A DNA stretch of 64,000 nt from Stenotrophomonas sp. ASS1 (lineage in GTDB: Bacteria > Pseudomonadota > Gammaproteobacteria > Xanthomonadales > Xanthomonadaceae). The stretch's first letter is position 1. Each line of letters begins with the position of its first letter. Under the pieces are notes generated by a model. The model saw only the letters and a list, made by a program, of their open reading frames with translations. It ran no database searches and was not told the origin of the DNA. Position numbers and translations under genes: made by a program. Shown piece after piece: positions 44,434 to 53,663 of this stretch. Location: contig NZ_CP031167.1 in assembly GCF_004346925.1 (NCBI RefSeq), forward strand, positions 186,001-250,000, given 5' to 3'.

Positions 44434-45801
44434 CTACCGCCCCGGCAACTGCGCGAACGCGCGCTGCATGCAGTCCTCACGCGGACACACCCGGCACCCC
44501 GGCCCGATCGACACCGAATTGCCCGGGCTCTGCACATCCAGTCCCAGTGAATACACCAGCCGCTCGGCATGTTGCAGATCGCACCCCAGCGCCACCGCGA
44601 AGGTCTTGCGCGGTTGGCCATGGCCCACCGGGCCACTGCTGACCTGCCGCGCCAGCCAGAAATGGCGGCGCCCATCGGGCATGCGCGCCGTCTGCGTAAG
44701 GATGCGTCCGGGCTGGTTGAACGCCTCGTAGACGATCCACAGCGGACAAGAACCACCCACCTGCGAGAAATGGAAATCGGTGGCCGAATGGCGTTTGGAC
44801 ACGTTGCCGGCACGGTCCACGCGGATGAAGAAGAACGGCAGGCCGGGCGCGCTGCGCCGCGCCAACGTGCTCAGCCGATGACAGACCGCTTCAAAGCCCA
44901 CGCCGAACTGGTGCGCCAGCAGCTCGATGTCGTAACTGCTGGCCTCGGCCGCACGCAGGAAACGCATGTACGGCATCACCAACGCACCGGCGAAGTAATT
45001 CGACAAGCCAATCCGCGCCTGCGCGATGCGTGCCTCATCGGTAAAGCCAGCGCGCGCCACTACCGCATCGATCTGCGGCAGGTAGCCGTGAAGGGCCAGC
45101 TCGGCCGCCATCTGGAACGCCTGCTGGCCGGGCTCAAGGTAATCGGGCAGCCACAGCCGCCGCGCACCGGCATCGTATTGCCGTTTCTCGCGCCCGGCCT
45201 GCAGTGCGGCCACTTCCACCAGCACACCATGGCGGTCGGCCAGCAGCTGGCGCAGCCGCGGTGCCACATGCCCGGGCGACAGCCCCCATTCGGCGAACAG
45301 CTGCTCGGCCAGCTCGTCCAGTTCGGGGATGTGGTTGTGCATGCGGTTGAAGAACTCGCGCACCTGGTCACCGGCGGGCAGGGTGCTGCCGGCACCGGGC
45401 TCGCCCAGCTGGAACTCCAGCGCGGCGGCATGCTCGCGCAGCGCCAGGTGGCGGCGATGCAGGTCCAGCAGCGCGCGGCTGACCTGCGGCAGGTTGCCGG
45501 CCAGCGCGCGCAGCTCGGTCGCGCTGACTTCGGCCAGGCCGAGGTCGCGCAGAGTCTCGCCCAGCGCTTCCTGCAGAGCGGCGGGCTCATCTTCGTCGAA
45601 CAACGAAGAAACGTCGCCCAATACCTCGCCCAGCTTCTTCTGCACCGCTGGCGTGAGTGGGCGCTTGTTGCGCTCGATCTGGTTCAGGTAACTGGCCGAC
45701 AGTCCCAGCGCCCGTGCCAGATCCGCCTGGCTGTAGCCGCGCTGCTCGCGCAGCCGCAGCAGGCGCAGGCCGAGTTGACGCTGGGTGGCTGAATAATTCA
45801 C
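44434..45801 (-). CDS. Short-chain fatty acyl regulator (ScfR/PrpR-type XRE protein)
   Basis: 455-residue regulator. Residues 8-62 form an XRE helix-turn-helix (GLRLLRLREQRGYSQADLAR, then ALGLSASYLNQIERNKRPLT). The middle has the IrrE/ImmA-like fold without an obvious zinc motif. The C-terminus is the DUF2083 region ending in GCRVCPREDCMQRA, whose cysteines are typical of the family. Relatives (RamB, PrpR) sense short-chain acyl-CoA and control acetate, propionate and branched-chain metabolism. It is divergent from mmsA, so it probably controls the valine operon. Confidence 0.85.
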   Translation of the reverse strand: MNYSATQRQLGLRLLRLREQRGYSQADLARALGLSASYLNQIERNKRPLTPAVQKKLGEVLGDVSSLFDEDEPAALQEALGETLRDLGLAEVSATELRALAGNLPQVSRALLDLHRRHLALREHAAALEFQLGEPGAGSTLPAGDQVREFFNRMHNHIPELDELAEQLFAEWGLSPGHVAPRLRQLLADRHGVLVEVAALQAGREKRQYDAGARRLWLPDYLEPGQQAFQMAAELALHGYLPQIDAVVARAGFTDEARIAQARIGLSNYFAGALVMPYMRFLRAAEASSYDIELLAHQFGVGFEAVCHRLSTLARRSAPGLPFFFIRVDRAGNVSKRHSATDFHFSQVGGSCPLWIVYEAFNQPGRILTQTARMPDGRRHFWLARQVSSGPVGHGQPRKTFAVALGCDLQHAERLVYSLGLDVQSPGNSVSIGPGCRVCPREDCMQRAFAQLPGR

Positions 45802-45916
45802 AGAATTAACATGAATCGTCTGGCGTGTTGGCCAGATTAAGCGGATTCAGCCCGGAAATCGAGGTGGGTGCTGTGAATAATGCCAAGCATCTTTCGCACC
45901 CTGTGGGATTGTCGTC
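45802..45916. promoter_or_regulatory. Divergent promoter region, ScfR gene / mmsA operon
   Basis: An AT-rich stretch near 45790-45815 (ATTCACAGAATTAAC) is followed by TCTGGC-GTGTTG-GCCAGA (45819-45836), a 6-bp-arm inverted repeat that is a good operator candidate for the regulator. Confidence 0.5.
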
Positions 45917-47422
45917 ATGACTGTTGCAGCGCCCCGTATCCGCATGCTGATCGATGGCCAGTTCGTTGAATCGGCCACCTCCCACTGGCAGGACGTGATC
46001 AATCCGGCCACCCAGGACGTGCTGGCCAAGGTGCCGTTCGCCACCACCGGCGAAGTGGACGCCGCCGTCGCCGCCGCCAAGGAAGCCTTCAAGACCTGGC
46101 GCAAGACCCCGATCGGCACCCGCGCGCGCATCTTCCTGAAGTACCAGCAGCTGATCCGCGAGAACATGAGCGAGCTGGCCCACATCCTCACCGCCGAACA
46201 GGGCAAGACCCTGCCGGACGCCGAAGGCGATGTGTTCCGCGGCCTGGAAGTGGTCGAGCACGCCGCCGCCATCGGCAACCTGCAGCTGGGCGAGCTGGCC
46301 AACAACGTGGCCAATGGCGTGGACACCTACACGATCATGCAGCCGCTGGGCGTGTGCGCCGGCATCACCCCGTTCAACTTCCCGGCGATGATCCCGCTGT
46401 GGATGTTCCCGATGGCGATTGCAACGGGCAACACCTTCATCCTCAAGCCGTCCGAGCAGGACCCGATGGTCACCATGCGCCTGGTCGAGCTTGCCTTGGA
46501 AGCAGGCATTCCGAAGGGCGTGCTGAACGTCGTCCACGGCGGCGAGGAAGTGGTCAACGCGATCTGCGACCACCCGGACATCAAGGCCGTGTCGTTCGTC
46601 GGTTCCACCCGCGTCGGCACCCACGTCTACAACCGTGCCTCGCTGGCCGGCAAGCGCGTGCAGTGCATGATGGGCGCCAAGAACCACGCCGTGGTGCTGC
46701 CGGACGCCAACAAGGAACAGACCCTCAACGCGATGGTCGGCGCCGCCTTCGGTGCCGCGGGGCAGCGCTGCATGGCCGCCTCCACCCTGGTGCTGGTGGG
46801 TGAAGCACGCAACTGGGTGCAGGACCTGGTCACCAAGGCCAAGACCCTGAAGGTCAGCGGCGGCACCGTCGCCGGCACCGACGTCGGTCCGGTCATTTCC
46901 TGCAGCGCCCGCGAGCGCGTGGAAGGCCTGATCGCCTCGGGCGTGGAGCAGGGCGCCAAGCTGGTGCTGGATGGCCGCAAGCCGCAGGTCGATGGTTTCG
47001 AGAAGGGCAACTTCGTTGGCCCGACCATCTTTGCCGGTGTCACCACCGACATGCGCATCTATCAGGAAGAAATCTTCGGGCCGGTGCTGGTCATCCTCGA
47101 AGCAGAGACGCTGGAAGAGGCCATCGCGATGGTCAACAGCAACCCGAACGGCAACGGCACCGCACTGTTCACCCAGTCCGGCGCCGCAGCGCGCAAGTTC
47201 CAGGAAGACATCGACGTCGGCCAGGTCGGCATCAACGTGCCGATCCCGGTGCCGGTGCCGCTGTTCTCGTTCACCGGTTCGCGCGCGTCCAAGCTGGGCG
47301 ACCTGGGTCCGTATGGCAAGCAGGTGGTGCTGTTCTACACCCAGACCAAGACGGTCACCGCGCGCTGGTTCGATGACGAGACGCTCAGCCATGGCGTCAA
47401 CACCACGATCAGCCTGAAGTAA
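45917..47422 (+). CDS. mmsA: Methylmalonate-semialdehyde dehydrogenase (CoA-acylating)
   Basis: 501-residue aldehyde dehydrogenase that converts methylmalonate semialdehyde to propionyl-CoA, the last step of valine breakdown. The MmsA-specific features are [20 protein letters not shown], the NAD-site [16 protein letters not shown], and the catalytic cysteine in [10 protein letters not shown]. It is the first gene of a five-gene valine operon, divergent from the ScfR-type regulator. Confidence 0.95.
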   Translation: MTVAAPRIRMLIDGQFVESATSHWQDVINPATQDVLAKVPFATTGEVDAAVAAAKEAFKTWRKTPIGTRARIFLKYQQLIRENMSELAHILTAEQGKTLPDAEGDVFRGLEVVEHAAAIGNLQLGELANNVANGVDTYTIMQPLGVCAGITPFNFPAMIPLWMFPMAIATGNTFILKPSEQDPMVTMRLVELALEAGIPKGVLNVVHGGEEVVNAICDHPDIKAVSFVGSTRVGTHVYNRASLAGKRVQCMMGAKNHAVVLPDANKEQTLNAMVGAAFGAAGQRCMAASTLVLVGEARNWVQDLVTKAKTLKVSGGTVAGTDVGPVISCSARERVEGLIASGVEQGAKLVLDGRKPQVDGFEKGNFVGPTIFAGVTTDMRIYQEEIFGPVLVILEAETLEEAIAMVNSNPNGNGTALFTQSGAAARKFQEDIDVGQVGINVPIPVPVPLFSFTGSRASKLGDLGPYGKQVVLFYTQTKTVTARWFDDETLSHGVNTTISLK

Positions 47423-47436
47423 CGGCAGGAGCAGCC

Positions 47437-48603
47437 ATGAGCCACTCGATGACGACGGAACTGGAAGAAGCGCAGCAGGCGTACCGCGAGGCGGCGCGCG
47501 ACTTCGCACAGGCCGAACTGGCGCCGCACGCCGCGCGATGGGATGCGGAGGGCATCTTTCCGCGCGAGGCGATCGCCAAGGCCGGTGAACTGGGTTTCTG
47601 CGGCCTGTACATGGACCCGGAAGTGGGCGGCAGCGGCCTGAGCCGACTGGACGCCGCCGTCGTCATCGAGGAACTCGCCAACGTCGATCCGTCGACCGCG
47701 GCGTACATCAGCATCCATAACATGGCCTCGTGGATGGTGTCCAAGTGGGGCCAGCCGGCGCTGCGCGATGCGTGGGGCACCGATCTGTCTTCGGGCAACA
47801 AGCTGGCCTCGTACTGCCTGACCGAACCCGGTGCCGGTTCCGATGCGGCGTCGTTGAAGACCACCGCCGTGCGCGATGGTGACTTCTATGTGCTGAACGG
47901 TTCCAAGGCCTTCATCTCCGGCGCCGGTGCCACCGAACTGCTGGTGGTGATGGCACGTACCGGCGGTGCCGGTGCCGGCGGTGTCAGCGCCATTGCGGTG
48001 CCGGCGGACCTGCCGGGCATCAGCTTCGGCCGCAAGGAAGAGAAGATGGGCTGGAACAGCCAGCCCACCCGTGGCATCACCTTCGAAAACGTCCGCGTAC
48101 CGGTCAGCCACCTTCTGGGAGAGGAAGGCGGCGGCTTCAAGCTGGCGATGAAGGGGCTGGACGGCGGCCGCATCAACATCGCCGCCTGCTCGCTGGGTGC
48201 GGCGCAGGGCGCGCTGGATGCCGCGCGCCGCTACATGGGCGAGCGCCGCCAGTTCGGCAAGGCGCTGGCCGAGTTCCAGGCACTGCAGTTCAAGCTGGCC
48301 GACATGGTCACCCAGCTGGTGGCTGCACGGCAGATGGTGCACACCGCCGCGCGCAAGCTCGATGCCGGTGCCAGCGATGCCAACGTCTGGTGCGCGATGG
48401 CCAAGCGCTTCGCCACCGATGCCGGTTTCAACGTCTGCAACGAAGCACTGCAGATCCACGGTGGCTACGGCTACATCCGCGAATACCCGATCGAGCGCCT
48501 GCTGCGTGACTGCCGCGTGCACCAGATCCTGGAAGGCACCAACGAGATCATGCGGGTGATCGTTGCCCGTCACCTGCTCAACACCGAAGAGGAACTGCGA
48601 TGA
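47437..48603 (+). CDS. Acyl-CoA dehydrogenase, probable isobutyryl-CoA dehydrogenase
   Basis: 388-residue flavoprotein. SYCLTEPGAGSDAASLKTTA and the late QIHGGYGYIREYPIERLLRD, then CRVHQILEGTNEIMR, are acyl-CoA dehydrogenase signatures. The position inside the mmsA-mmsB operon indicates isobutyryl-CoA (valine pathway) as substrate, giving methacrylyl-CoA. It overlaps the next gene by four bases (ATGA). Confidence 0.9.
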   Translation: MSHSMTTELEEAQQAYREAARDFAQAELAPHAARWDAEGIFPREAIAKAGELGFCGLYMDPEVGGSGLSRLDAAVVIEELANVDPSTAAYISIHNMASWMVSKWGQPALRDAWGTDLSSGNKLASYCLTEPGAGSDAASLKTTAVRDGDFYVLNGSKAFISGAGATELLVVMARTGGAGAGGVSAIAVPADLPGISFGRKEEKMGWNSQPTRGITFENVRVPVSHLLGEEGGGFKLAMKGLDGGRINIAACSLGAAQGALDAARRYMGERRQFGKALAEFQALQFKLADMVTQLVAARQMVHTAARKLDAGASDANVWCAMAKRFATDAGFNVCNEALQIHGGYGYIREYPIERLLRDCRVHQILEGTNEIMRVIVARHLLNTEEELR

Positions 48604-49397
48604 AGGATTGGCGTACCCAGGAGCACGTGGGCCTGAAGGTGGAGGTGGATGGCCACACCGCCGTGGTCACCCTGCACAACCCGCCGGCGCATACCTGGAC
48701 CGTGCACAGCCTGTCGGCACTGCGCGACCTGGTGGGCGCGCTCAACGCAGACCGCGAGATCTACGCGCTGGTGATTACCGGCGATGGCGAGAAGTTCTTC
48801 TCCGCCGGTGCCGACCTCAACCAGTTCGCCTCGGGCGACAAGGCCGCCGCACGCGAAGCCGCACGCCGTTTCGGCGAAGCCTTCGAGGCGCTGTCCGGTT
48901 TCCGTGGTGTGTCGATTGCCGCGATCAACGGCTACGCCATGGGCGGTGGCCTGGAATGCGCGCTGGCCTGTGACCTGCGCATCATCGAAGACCATGCCCA
49001 GGTCGCGCTGCCAGAGGCCACCGTCGGCCTGCTGCCGTGCGCCGGTGGCACCCAGAACCTGCCGCGCCTGGTTGGCGAGGGCTGGGCCAAGCGCATGATC
49101 CTGCTGGGCGAGCGCATCAACGCCGAGACCGCGCTGCGCATTGGCCTGGCCGAAGAAAAGGTCGGCAAGGGCGAAGCCAAGGCGCTGGCGCTGGAATGGG
49201 CGAAGAAGGCCGGCAAGCAGAGCCCGACCAGCATCGCCGCCTGCAAGACCCTGGTGCAGGCCACCCGCACCGGCACTCACGCTTCGGCGCTGGTGGCCGA
49301 ACGCGAAGCCTTCGTCGATCTGTTCGACACCGCCGACCAGGTCGAGGGCGTGACCGCCTTCCTGGAAAAGCGCGCCGCGCAGTGGAAGAACGCATGA
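48600..49397 (+). CDS. Enoyl-CoA hydratase
   Basis: 265-residue crotonase. The oxyanion-hole motifs are EKFFSAGADLNQF and AINGYAMGGGLECALACDLR; the catalytic glutamates are expected in LPEATVGLLPCAGGTQNLPR. In this operon it would hydrate methacrylyl-CoA to 3-hydroxyisobutyryl-CoA. Coupled by ATGA overlaps to both neighbours. Confidence 0.9.
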   Translation: MKDWRTQEHVGLKVEVDGHTAVVTLHNPPAHTWTVHSLSALRDLVGALNADREIYALVITGDGEKFFSAGADLNQFASGDKAAAREAARRFGEAFEALSGFRGVSIAAINGYAMGGGLECALACDLRIIEDHAQVALPEATVGLLPCAGGTQNLPRLVGEGWAKRMILLGERINAETALRIGLAEEKVGKGEAKALALEWAKKAGKQSPTSIAACKTLVQATRTGTHASALVAEREAFVDLFDTADQVEGVTAFLEKRAAQWKNA

Positions 49398-50569
49398 GCA
49401 CCGACACCGCTGCCGACGACGCACCGGTGCTGTTCGAAGAGCGCGTGGCTGGCAACGGCACGCGCATCGGCATCGCCACGCTCAATGCGCCGCGTACGCT
49501 CAACGGTTTCTCGCTGCCGATGGCACACCTGCTGCTGAAGCAGTTGAATGCCTGGGCCGACGACGATGGCATCGCCATGGTGGTGCTGCAGGGTGCCGGC
49601 GAAAAGGCGTTCTGCGCCGGCGGTGACCTGCACAGCCTGTACAAGAGCATGGTCGACTTCCGCGAGGCCGGCCGCAGCGACATCCGCGAGAACGACTACG
49701 CAGCCGAGTTCTTCGACGTTGAATACCGCGTCGATTACCTCATCCACACCTACGCCAAGCCGATCCTGTGCTGGGGCCACGGCATCGTGATGGGCGGCGG
49801 CATCGGCCTGATGTCCGGCGCCAGCCACCGCGTGGTCAGCGAGCGCTCCAAGCTGGCCTTCCCGGAAATCACCGTCGGCCTTTTCCCCGATGTGGGTGGC
49901 AGCTGGCTGCTGCCGCGTGTACCCGGCAAGAGCGGCCTGTTCCTGGCGCTGACCGGCGCGCTGCTCAATCCGGGCGACGCCATCTACGCCGGCCTGGCCG
50001 ACGTGCACGTGGCCGAAGAACGCCGCAGCGCGGTGTTCGATGCGCTGCTGCAGGTCGCGTGGTCCAGCGATGGCGCACACAACCACGAACGGCTCAGCCA
50101 TCTGCTGCAGTCGCATGCCAGTGACGCCGCGACCGGCCCGCTGCTGGCCAATGCGGCGCAGGTTGATGCGTTGTGCGAAGGCGATGACCTGCAGGCCATC
50201 ATTGCGCGCATTGCCGGTCTGCAGACCGAGGATGCCTGGCTGCAGGCAGCACAGAAGACCCTCGCCGCCGGTGCACCCGGTTCGGCACGGCTGTCGTACG
50301 AACTGCAGCGCCGCAGTGCCGGTCAGGACCTGGCCGCGATCTACCGCCTGGAGTACATCGTCGCCCTGCATTGCGCCGCCCACGGTGATTTCGCTGAAGG
50401 CATCCGCGCGCTGCTGATCGACAAGGACCGCAATCCGCAGTGGAACCCGGCCACTCTGGCCGAGGCCACCGGCGCGTGGGCCGACACCTTCTTCGCTTCC
50501 CCCTGGGCCGATGCCGCGCATCCGCTGGCCGACCTGGGCACTCCCCTTGTTGAAAGGAGCCTTGCATGA
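49394..50569 (+). CDS. 3-Hydroxyisobutyryl-CoA hydrolase
   Basis: 391-residue crotonase-fold hydrolase that releases 3-hydroxyisobutyrate. FCAGGDLHSLYKSM and CWGHGIVMGGGIGLMSGASH are the two oxyanion regions, and the HIBCH-type stretch FPEITVGLFPDVGGSWLLPR carries the catalytic glutamate and aspartate. It is longer than ordinary hydratases because of the C-terminal extension usual for this enzyme. The ATG at 49394 overlaps the preceding stop; a longer frame is an overlap artefact. Confidence 0.92.
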   Translation: MSTDTAADDAPVLFEERVAGNGTRIGIATLNAPRTLNGFSLPMAHLLLKQLNAWADDDGIAMVVLQGAGEKAFCAGGDLHSLYKSMVDFREAGRSDIRENDYAAEFFDVEYRVDYLIHTYAKPILCWGHGIVMGGGIGLMSGASHRVVSERSKLAFPEITVGLFPDVGGSWLLPRVPGKSGLFLALTGALLNPGDAIYAGLADVHVAEERRSAVFDALLQVAWSSDGAHNHERLSHLLQSHASDAATGPLLANAAQVDALCEGDDLQAIIARIAGLQTEDAWLQAAQKTLAAGAPGSARLSYELQRRSAGQDLAAIYRLEYIVALHCAAHGDFAEGIRALLIDKDRNPQWNPATLAEATGAWADTFFASPWADAAHPLADLGTPLVERSLA

Positions 50570-51456
50570 GCCGCATTGCATTCATCGGGTTGGGCAACAT
50601 GGGTGGCCCGATGGCCGCCAATCTGGTCAAGAACGGTCATACCGTGCGCGTGTTCGATCTGGTCCCGGCCGCGGTGCAGGCCGCCGTCGATGCCGGCGCC
50701 AGCGCGGCCGCATCGGCGCGCGAAACCCTGGCCGATGCCGAGGTGGTGATCTCGATGCTGCCGGCCAGCCGCCACGTCGAAGGCGTGTACCTGGGCGATG
50801 ACGGCATTCTTGCCGCGATTCCGGCCGGCGCACTGGTCATCGACTGCAGCACGATCGCACCGGCCAGCGCCCGCAAGGTCTCTGAAGCCGCTGCCGCACG
50901 GGGCCTGCAGATGATCGACGCACCGGTGTCCGGCGGTACCGCCGGTGCCCAGGCCGGCACCCTGACCTTCATCGTCGGTGGCGAGGAGGATGCGCTGGAG
51001 CGCGCCCGCCCGGTGCTGCAGGCGATGGGCAAGAACATTTTCCATGTGGGCGCCAGTGGTGCCGGCCAAGTGGCCAAGCTGTGCAACAACATGGCGCTGG
51101 GCGTGATCATGGCGGTGACCGGTGAAGCCATCGCGCTGGGCGTGGCACACGGGCTGGACCCGAAGGTGCTGTCGCAGATGATGGCGGTCAGCACCGGCCG
51201 CAGCTGGGCCACCGAAGTGTGCAACCCGTGGCCGGGCGTGCTGGAAAACGCCCCGGCCTCGCGCGGCTACAGCGGCGGCTTCGGCAGCGATCTGATGCTG
51301 AAGGACATGGGCCTGGCGGTGGAAGCGGCGATGAGTGTCGGCGCCTCGATCCCGCTGGGCGAAGTGGCCCGCAACCTGTACTCGATGAATCACCAGGCTG
51401 GCCGCGGCAAGCTGGATTTCTCCAGCGTCGTGCAGCTCATTACGAGCGAGAAGTGA
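50566..51456 (+). CDS. mmsB: 3-Hydroxyisobutyrate dehydrogenase
   Basis: 296-residue NAD-dependent enzyme that oxidises 3-hydroxyisobutyrate to methylmalonate semialdehyde, the substrate of MmsA. The start IAFIGLGNMGGPMAANLVKN is the dinucleotide fold and family signature, MIDAPVSGGTAGAQAGTL the substrate region, and the catalytic lysine is in GAGQVAKLCNNM. Last gene of the operon, coupled to the hydrolase gene by an ATGA overlap with GAAAGGAG upstream. Confidence 0.95.
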   Translation: MSRIAFIGLGNMGGPMAANLVKNGHTVRVFDLVPAAVQAAVDAGASAAASARETLADAEVVISMLPASRHVEGVYLGDDGILAAIPAGALVIDCSTIAPASARKVSEAAAARGLQMIDAPVSGGTAGAQAGTLTFIVGGEEDALERARPVLQAMGKNIFHVGASGAGQVAKLCNNMALGVIMAVTGEAIALGVAHGLDPKVLSQMMAVSTGRSWATEVCNPWPGVLENAPASRGYSGGFGSDLMLKDMGLAVEAAMSVGASIPLGEVARNLYSMNHQAGRGKLDFSSVVQLITSEK

Positions 51457-51460
51457 CCTG

Positions 51461-51484
51461 GTAGTGCCGGCCGCTGGCCGGCAA
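51461..51484 (+). repeat. Single SMAG/REP element
   Basis: GTAGTGCCGGCCGCTGGCCG followed by GCAA, four bases after the mmsB stop codon. Confidence 0.88.
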
Positions 51485-51517
51485 CCTCATGCCCCCGTGC
51501 GGGACAACGAAGGTGGG

Positions 51518-51558
51518 ATGGGCGGATGTTCGGTTTCGACCGGCATCCGCCCATTTTT
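51518..51558 (+). terminator. Terminator of the valine operon
   Basis: ATGGGCGGATG and CATCCGCCCAT form a perfect 11-bp stem followed by TTTT. It also overlaps the stop codon of the convergent abiEii gene. Confidence 0.85.
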
Positions 51559-52447
51559 ACGTCTTCTGGATGGGGAATGGGTTGGCAATAGGCAGGATGA
51601 GGCAGGATTCCCAATAGGCGACAATCGCCTGCAGATTCGTCCACGCGGTGTTGAAGTCGATGTCCTTGGGTAAGGTCGGGTCAGATTCGTAAGTGGCCTT
51701 GGTTACGGCGAGAGCTTCCGAGAACGTCGCCATGTTGCTGCAGTCGATGAAGCGGGACGCGCAGGCAAGTTTGAATTCGGCGCCCGCGGCATTCCAGAAC
51801 GCAGTGTCTTCGAGCGGATGCGCTGCCAGTATCTTTGAAACATCATAGATATCCTTGACGCGGACGACTTCACCTGGCTTCTGGACTTTGGTCCGATAGG
51901 CGGGAAGCGAGCTGAGAAATGCCCTGAGCTTTTCGCCAGCGATGCGCTCAAGCGTGTAGGCGAATACGGTGTGCCCATCGACCTCCAATGGGGCAACGGC
52001 AATGTCACCCAGGGCCTCTGGCGCAGCAACGTCAAATGAAACGAACGGAAGCCCACGAACGCCTTCGTTGTTGAAGTCTTTCAATCTCACCTTCACATCA
52101 AAGGCATTCCAGCCCATGGGATGGTTGGGTGGGTTGTGCGTGATGTCCAATCTGTCCAGTTCGAAACGTACAGGATCCTGTGCCGAAGCGAAGTTGGAAA
52201 TCGCAGTGCTGAACAAGTCGTGCAGGATTGCTGACTGCTCGTTTCTATCTGGCGTTCTGACCGCGAACGATAGAAGGATGTTGGCATCCAGGTCATAAGA
52301 CGCTCTTTGTTGCCCTCCAAGCCGCAGGGCAAGGATGCGGGCACCTTTGTAGACGATTTTTCGGGACAGTTCGTTGCAGCTGGCCAGTGCCTGGAAACAC
52401 ATATCGAGGGCTTCGCGCTTCCATGCATCCTGTTGACTCCGATTCAT
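51557..52447 (-). CDS. abiEii: AbiEii-like nucleotidyltransferase toxin
   Basis: 296-residue protein of the AbiEii/AbiGii toxin family. The nucleotidyltransferase core is visible as IVYKGARILALRLGGQQRAS, then YDLDANILL, where SYDLD holds metal-binding residues, and later AYTLERIAGEKLRAFL, then VRVKDIYDV, the usual second and third family motifs. In type IV systems the toxin halts growth, probably by modifying tRNA, and contributes to phage resistance. It follows its antitoxin by nine bases. Base composition is less GC-rich than in the neighbouring operons. Confidence 0.82.
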   Translation of the reverse strand: MNRSQQDAWKREALDMCFQALASCNELSRKIVYKGARILALRLGGQQRASYDLDANILLSFAVRTPDRNEQSAILHDLFSTAISNFASAQDPVRFELDRLDITHNPPNHPMGWNAFDVKVRLKDFNNEGVRGLPFVSFDVAAPEALGDIAVAPLEVDGHTVFAYTLERIAGEKLRAFLSSLPAYRTKVQKPGEVVRVKDIYDVSKILAAHPLEDTAFWNAAGAEFKLACASRFIDCSNMATFSEALAVTKATYESDPTLPKDIDFNTAWTNLQAIVAYWESCLILPIANPFPIQKT

Positions 52448-52456
52448 GCACTTTCC

Positions 52457-53383
52457 TCAAGGTGTTCGCAGGTGCCAGTCGTTCGCGGTATTGCTGTATG
52501 GAATGCCTGGAAGCAGTGATTCGGGAGGTTGGTCGGTGGGAAAACCCCTCAGTGCGCTGCGGATCTGATCCAGCAAGGCAGAAGTGGTTTGGTGGTACTC
52601 CAGCATGTAACCGGCGCGCCGCATCAGGTTGGGGTTTTGGATCGAGTCGAGCAGCGCCCAAAGCTTTGCGGCATTTGATCGGGGCAAGCCGGATGCCCAG
52701 GCCTCGAAAACAACGGCCGGCCCGCCGGCGCTTCGGGGGCGATGCAGGCAATCGAGCAATGTCTGCTCAAGTGTGGTGACCCGCACCGTGCACTGCGAGT
52801 GGAGCTGGCGGCGTTGTATGCCCTGGAGATTGTTCGGGTCGCGGCTGGTCAGGAAGCACTTCACATCCTCAAGCGTGAACACTTCAACGCCGAGAGATTG
52901 CGGTTTGTCACTGCTTTCTGCCGGCGGCTCGACGGCAGAAGACGCTATGCCTGGCCTGAATTCCGCCAGGTGATAGTGAGGTGTCGGTTGGGTCGTCAAC
53001 CCGTGCAGTTCCAGGGCCGAAAAATAGCAAAGCGTCCCGGCGGGACGGTAAGCCTGCATGACCTCCAGAGCGGAGGGCTGCGAGGTTTCATTGAAGCCCA
53101 GGACGTAGATTTTCACGGGCCTGCCCCGTGGTGACGTCAGTGGCAACCGGCGCAGCAGTTCAGCGCTCTCCAACACCGCGATGATCCTGACCGCAGAGTA
53201 GGTGCGGAACGTACCTGAGGTGAGCGCCTTCTGCGTCCGCTGGATGATCGGTACGAGCGAAGCGTGGCTGATGCAGCGCGTAGACGGCAGTTCCTGGGAG
53301 GCCGTCAGCAGGGTGAGCTGAAATACGTCAATCAGCTCCGCCGTTGCGTCTATTACTGCTCGATCTCGCAGGTCATTTTTCAT
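52457..53383 (-). CDS. abiEi: AbiEi-like antitoxin
   Basis: 308-residue protein. The N-terminal region is a winged-helix type fold; the middle contains YFSALELHGLTTQPTPHYHL and the C-terminal part VRVTTLEQTLLDCLHRPRSA, then GG, which are the AbiEi antitoxin hallmarks. In known AbiE pairs the antitoxin represses its own promoter and blocks the toxin without direct binding. The start codon at 53383 has no ribosome binding site and stands one base from a perfect 50-bp palindrome, which may serve as operator or as an RNA hairpin. Confidence 0.78.
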   Translation of the reverse strand: MKNDLRDRAVIDATAELIDVFQLTLLTASQELPSTRCISHASLVPIIQRTQKALTSGTFRTYSAVRIIAVLESAELLRRLPLTSPRGRPVKIYVLGFNETSQPSALEVMQAYRPAGTLCYFSALELHGLTTQPTPHYHLAEFRPGIASSAVEPPAESSDKPQSLGVEVFTLEDVKCFLTSRDPNNLQGIQRRQLHSQCTVRVTTLEQTLLDCLHRPRSAGGPAVVFEAWASGLPRSNAAKLWALLDSIQNPNLMRRAGYMLEYHQTTSALLDQIRSALRGFPTDQPPESLLPGIPYSNTANDWHLRTP

Positions 53384-53384
53384 T

Positions 53385-53434
53385 GGTCACTGCGGCCTCA
53401 GGCTTCGCAGGCGAAGCCTGAGGCCGCAGTGACC
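53385..53434. repeat. Perfect 50-bp palindrome 1 beside abiEi
   Basis: Arms of 24 bases (GGTCACTGCGGCCTCAGGCT plus TCGC) around a two-base AG centre, without a mismatch. The centre GCTTCGC-AG-GCGAAGC is shared with palindrome 2 at 53519-53570. TTGTCAAAC follows at 53437. Confidence 0.95.
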
Positions 53435-53518
53435 CATTGTCAAACTGAGCGCTTGAATTGGTTCAGGAGTGCAGGACTGAGGCCAATGCGGGCCACAGGG
53501 TCCTTCAGTCGGATCTGA

Positions 53519-53570
53519 TCCACCAGTGGCGACTAAGCTTCGCAGGCGAAGCTTAGTCGCCACTGGTGGA
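53519..53570. repeat. Perfect 52-bp palindrome 2
   Basis: Arms of 25 bases (TCCACCAGTGGCGACTAAGC plus TTCGC) around AG. The core is identical to palindrome 1 but the outer arms differ while staying fully complementary. ATGTCAAAC follows at 53572, matching the TTGTCAAAC after palindrome 1. The 84 bases between the two hold no gene. Confidence 0.95.
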
Positions 53571-53615
53571 TATGTCAAACAAATCGCCATCATATTTCGT
53601 CAGATTACCTGAATC

Positions 53616-53656
53616 GGGGTCGGATCCCGTTCACAAGGCGAAATGAACCCGACCCC
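53616..53656. repeat. Dispersed inverted repeat GGGGTC...GACCCC, copy 3
   Basis: GGGGTCGGATCCCGTTCA pairs with TGAACCCGACCCC. It lies just downstream of ohr (minus strand). Confidence 0.7.
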
Positions 53657-53663
53657 GGTTCCA

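Noticed and set aside
51461..53660. Whole AbiE interval as an integrative element with attachment sites
   Set aside because: No integrase, transposase or matching direct repeat at both ends was found; the palindromes stand only on one side.
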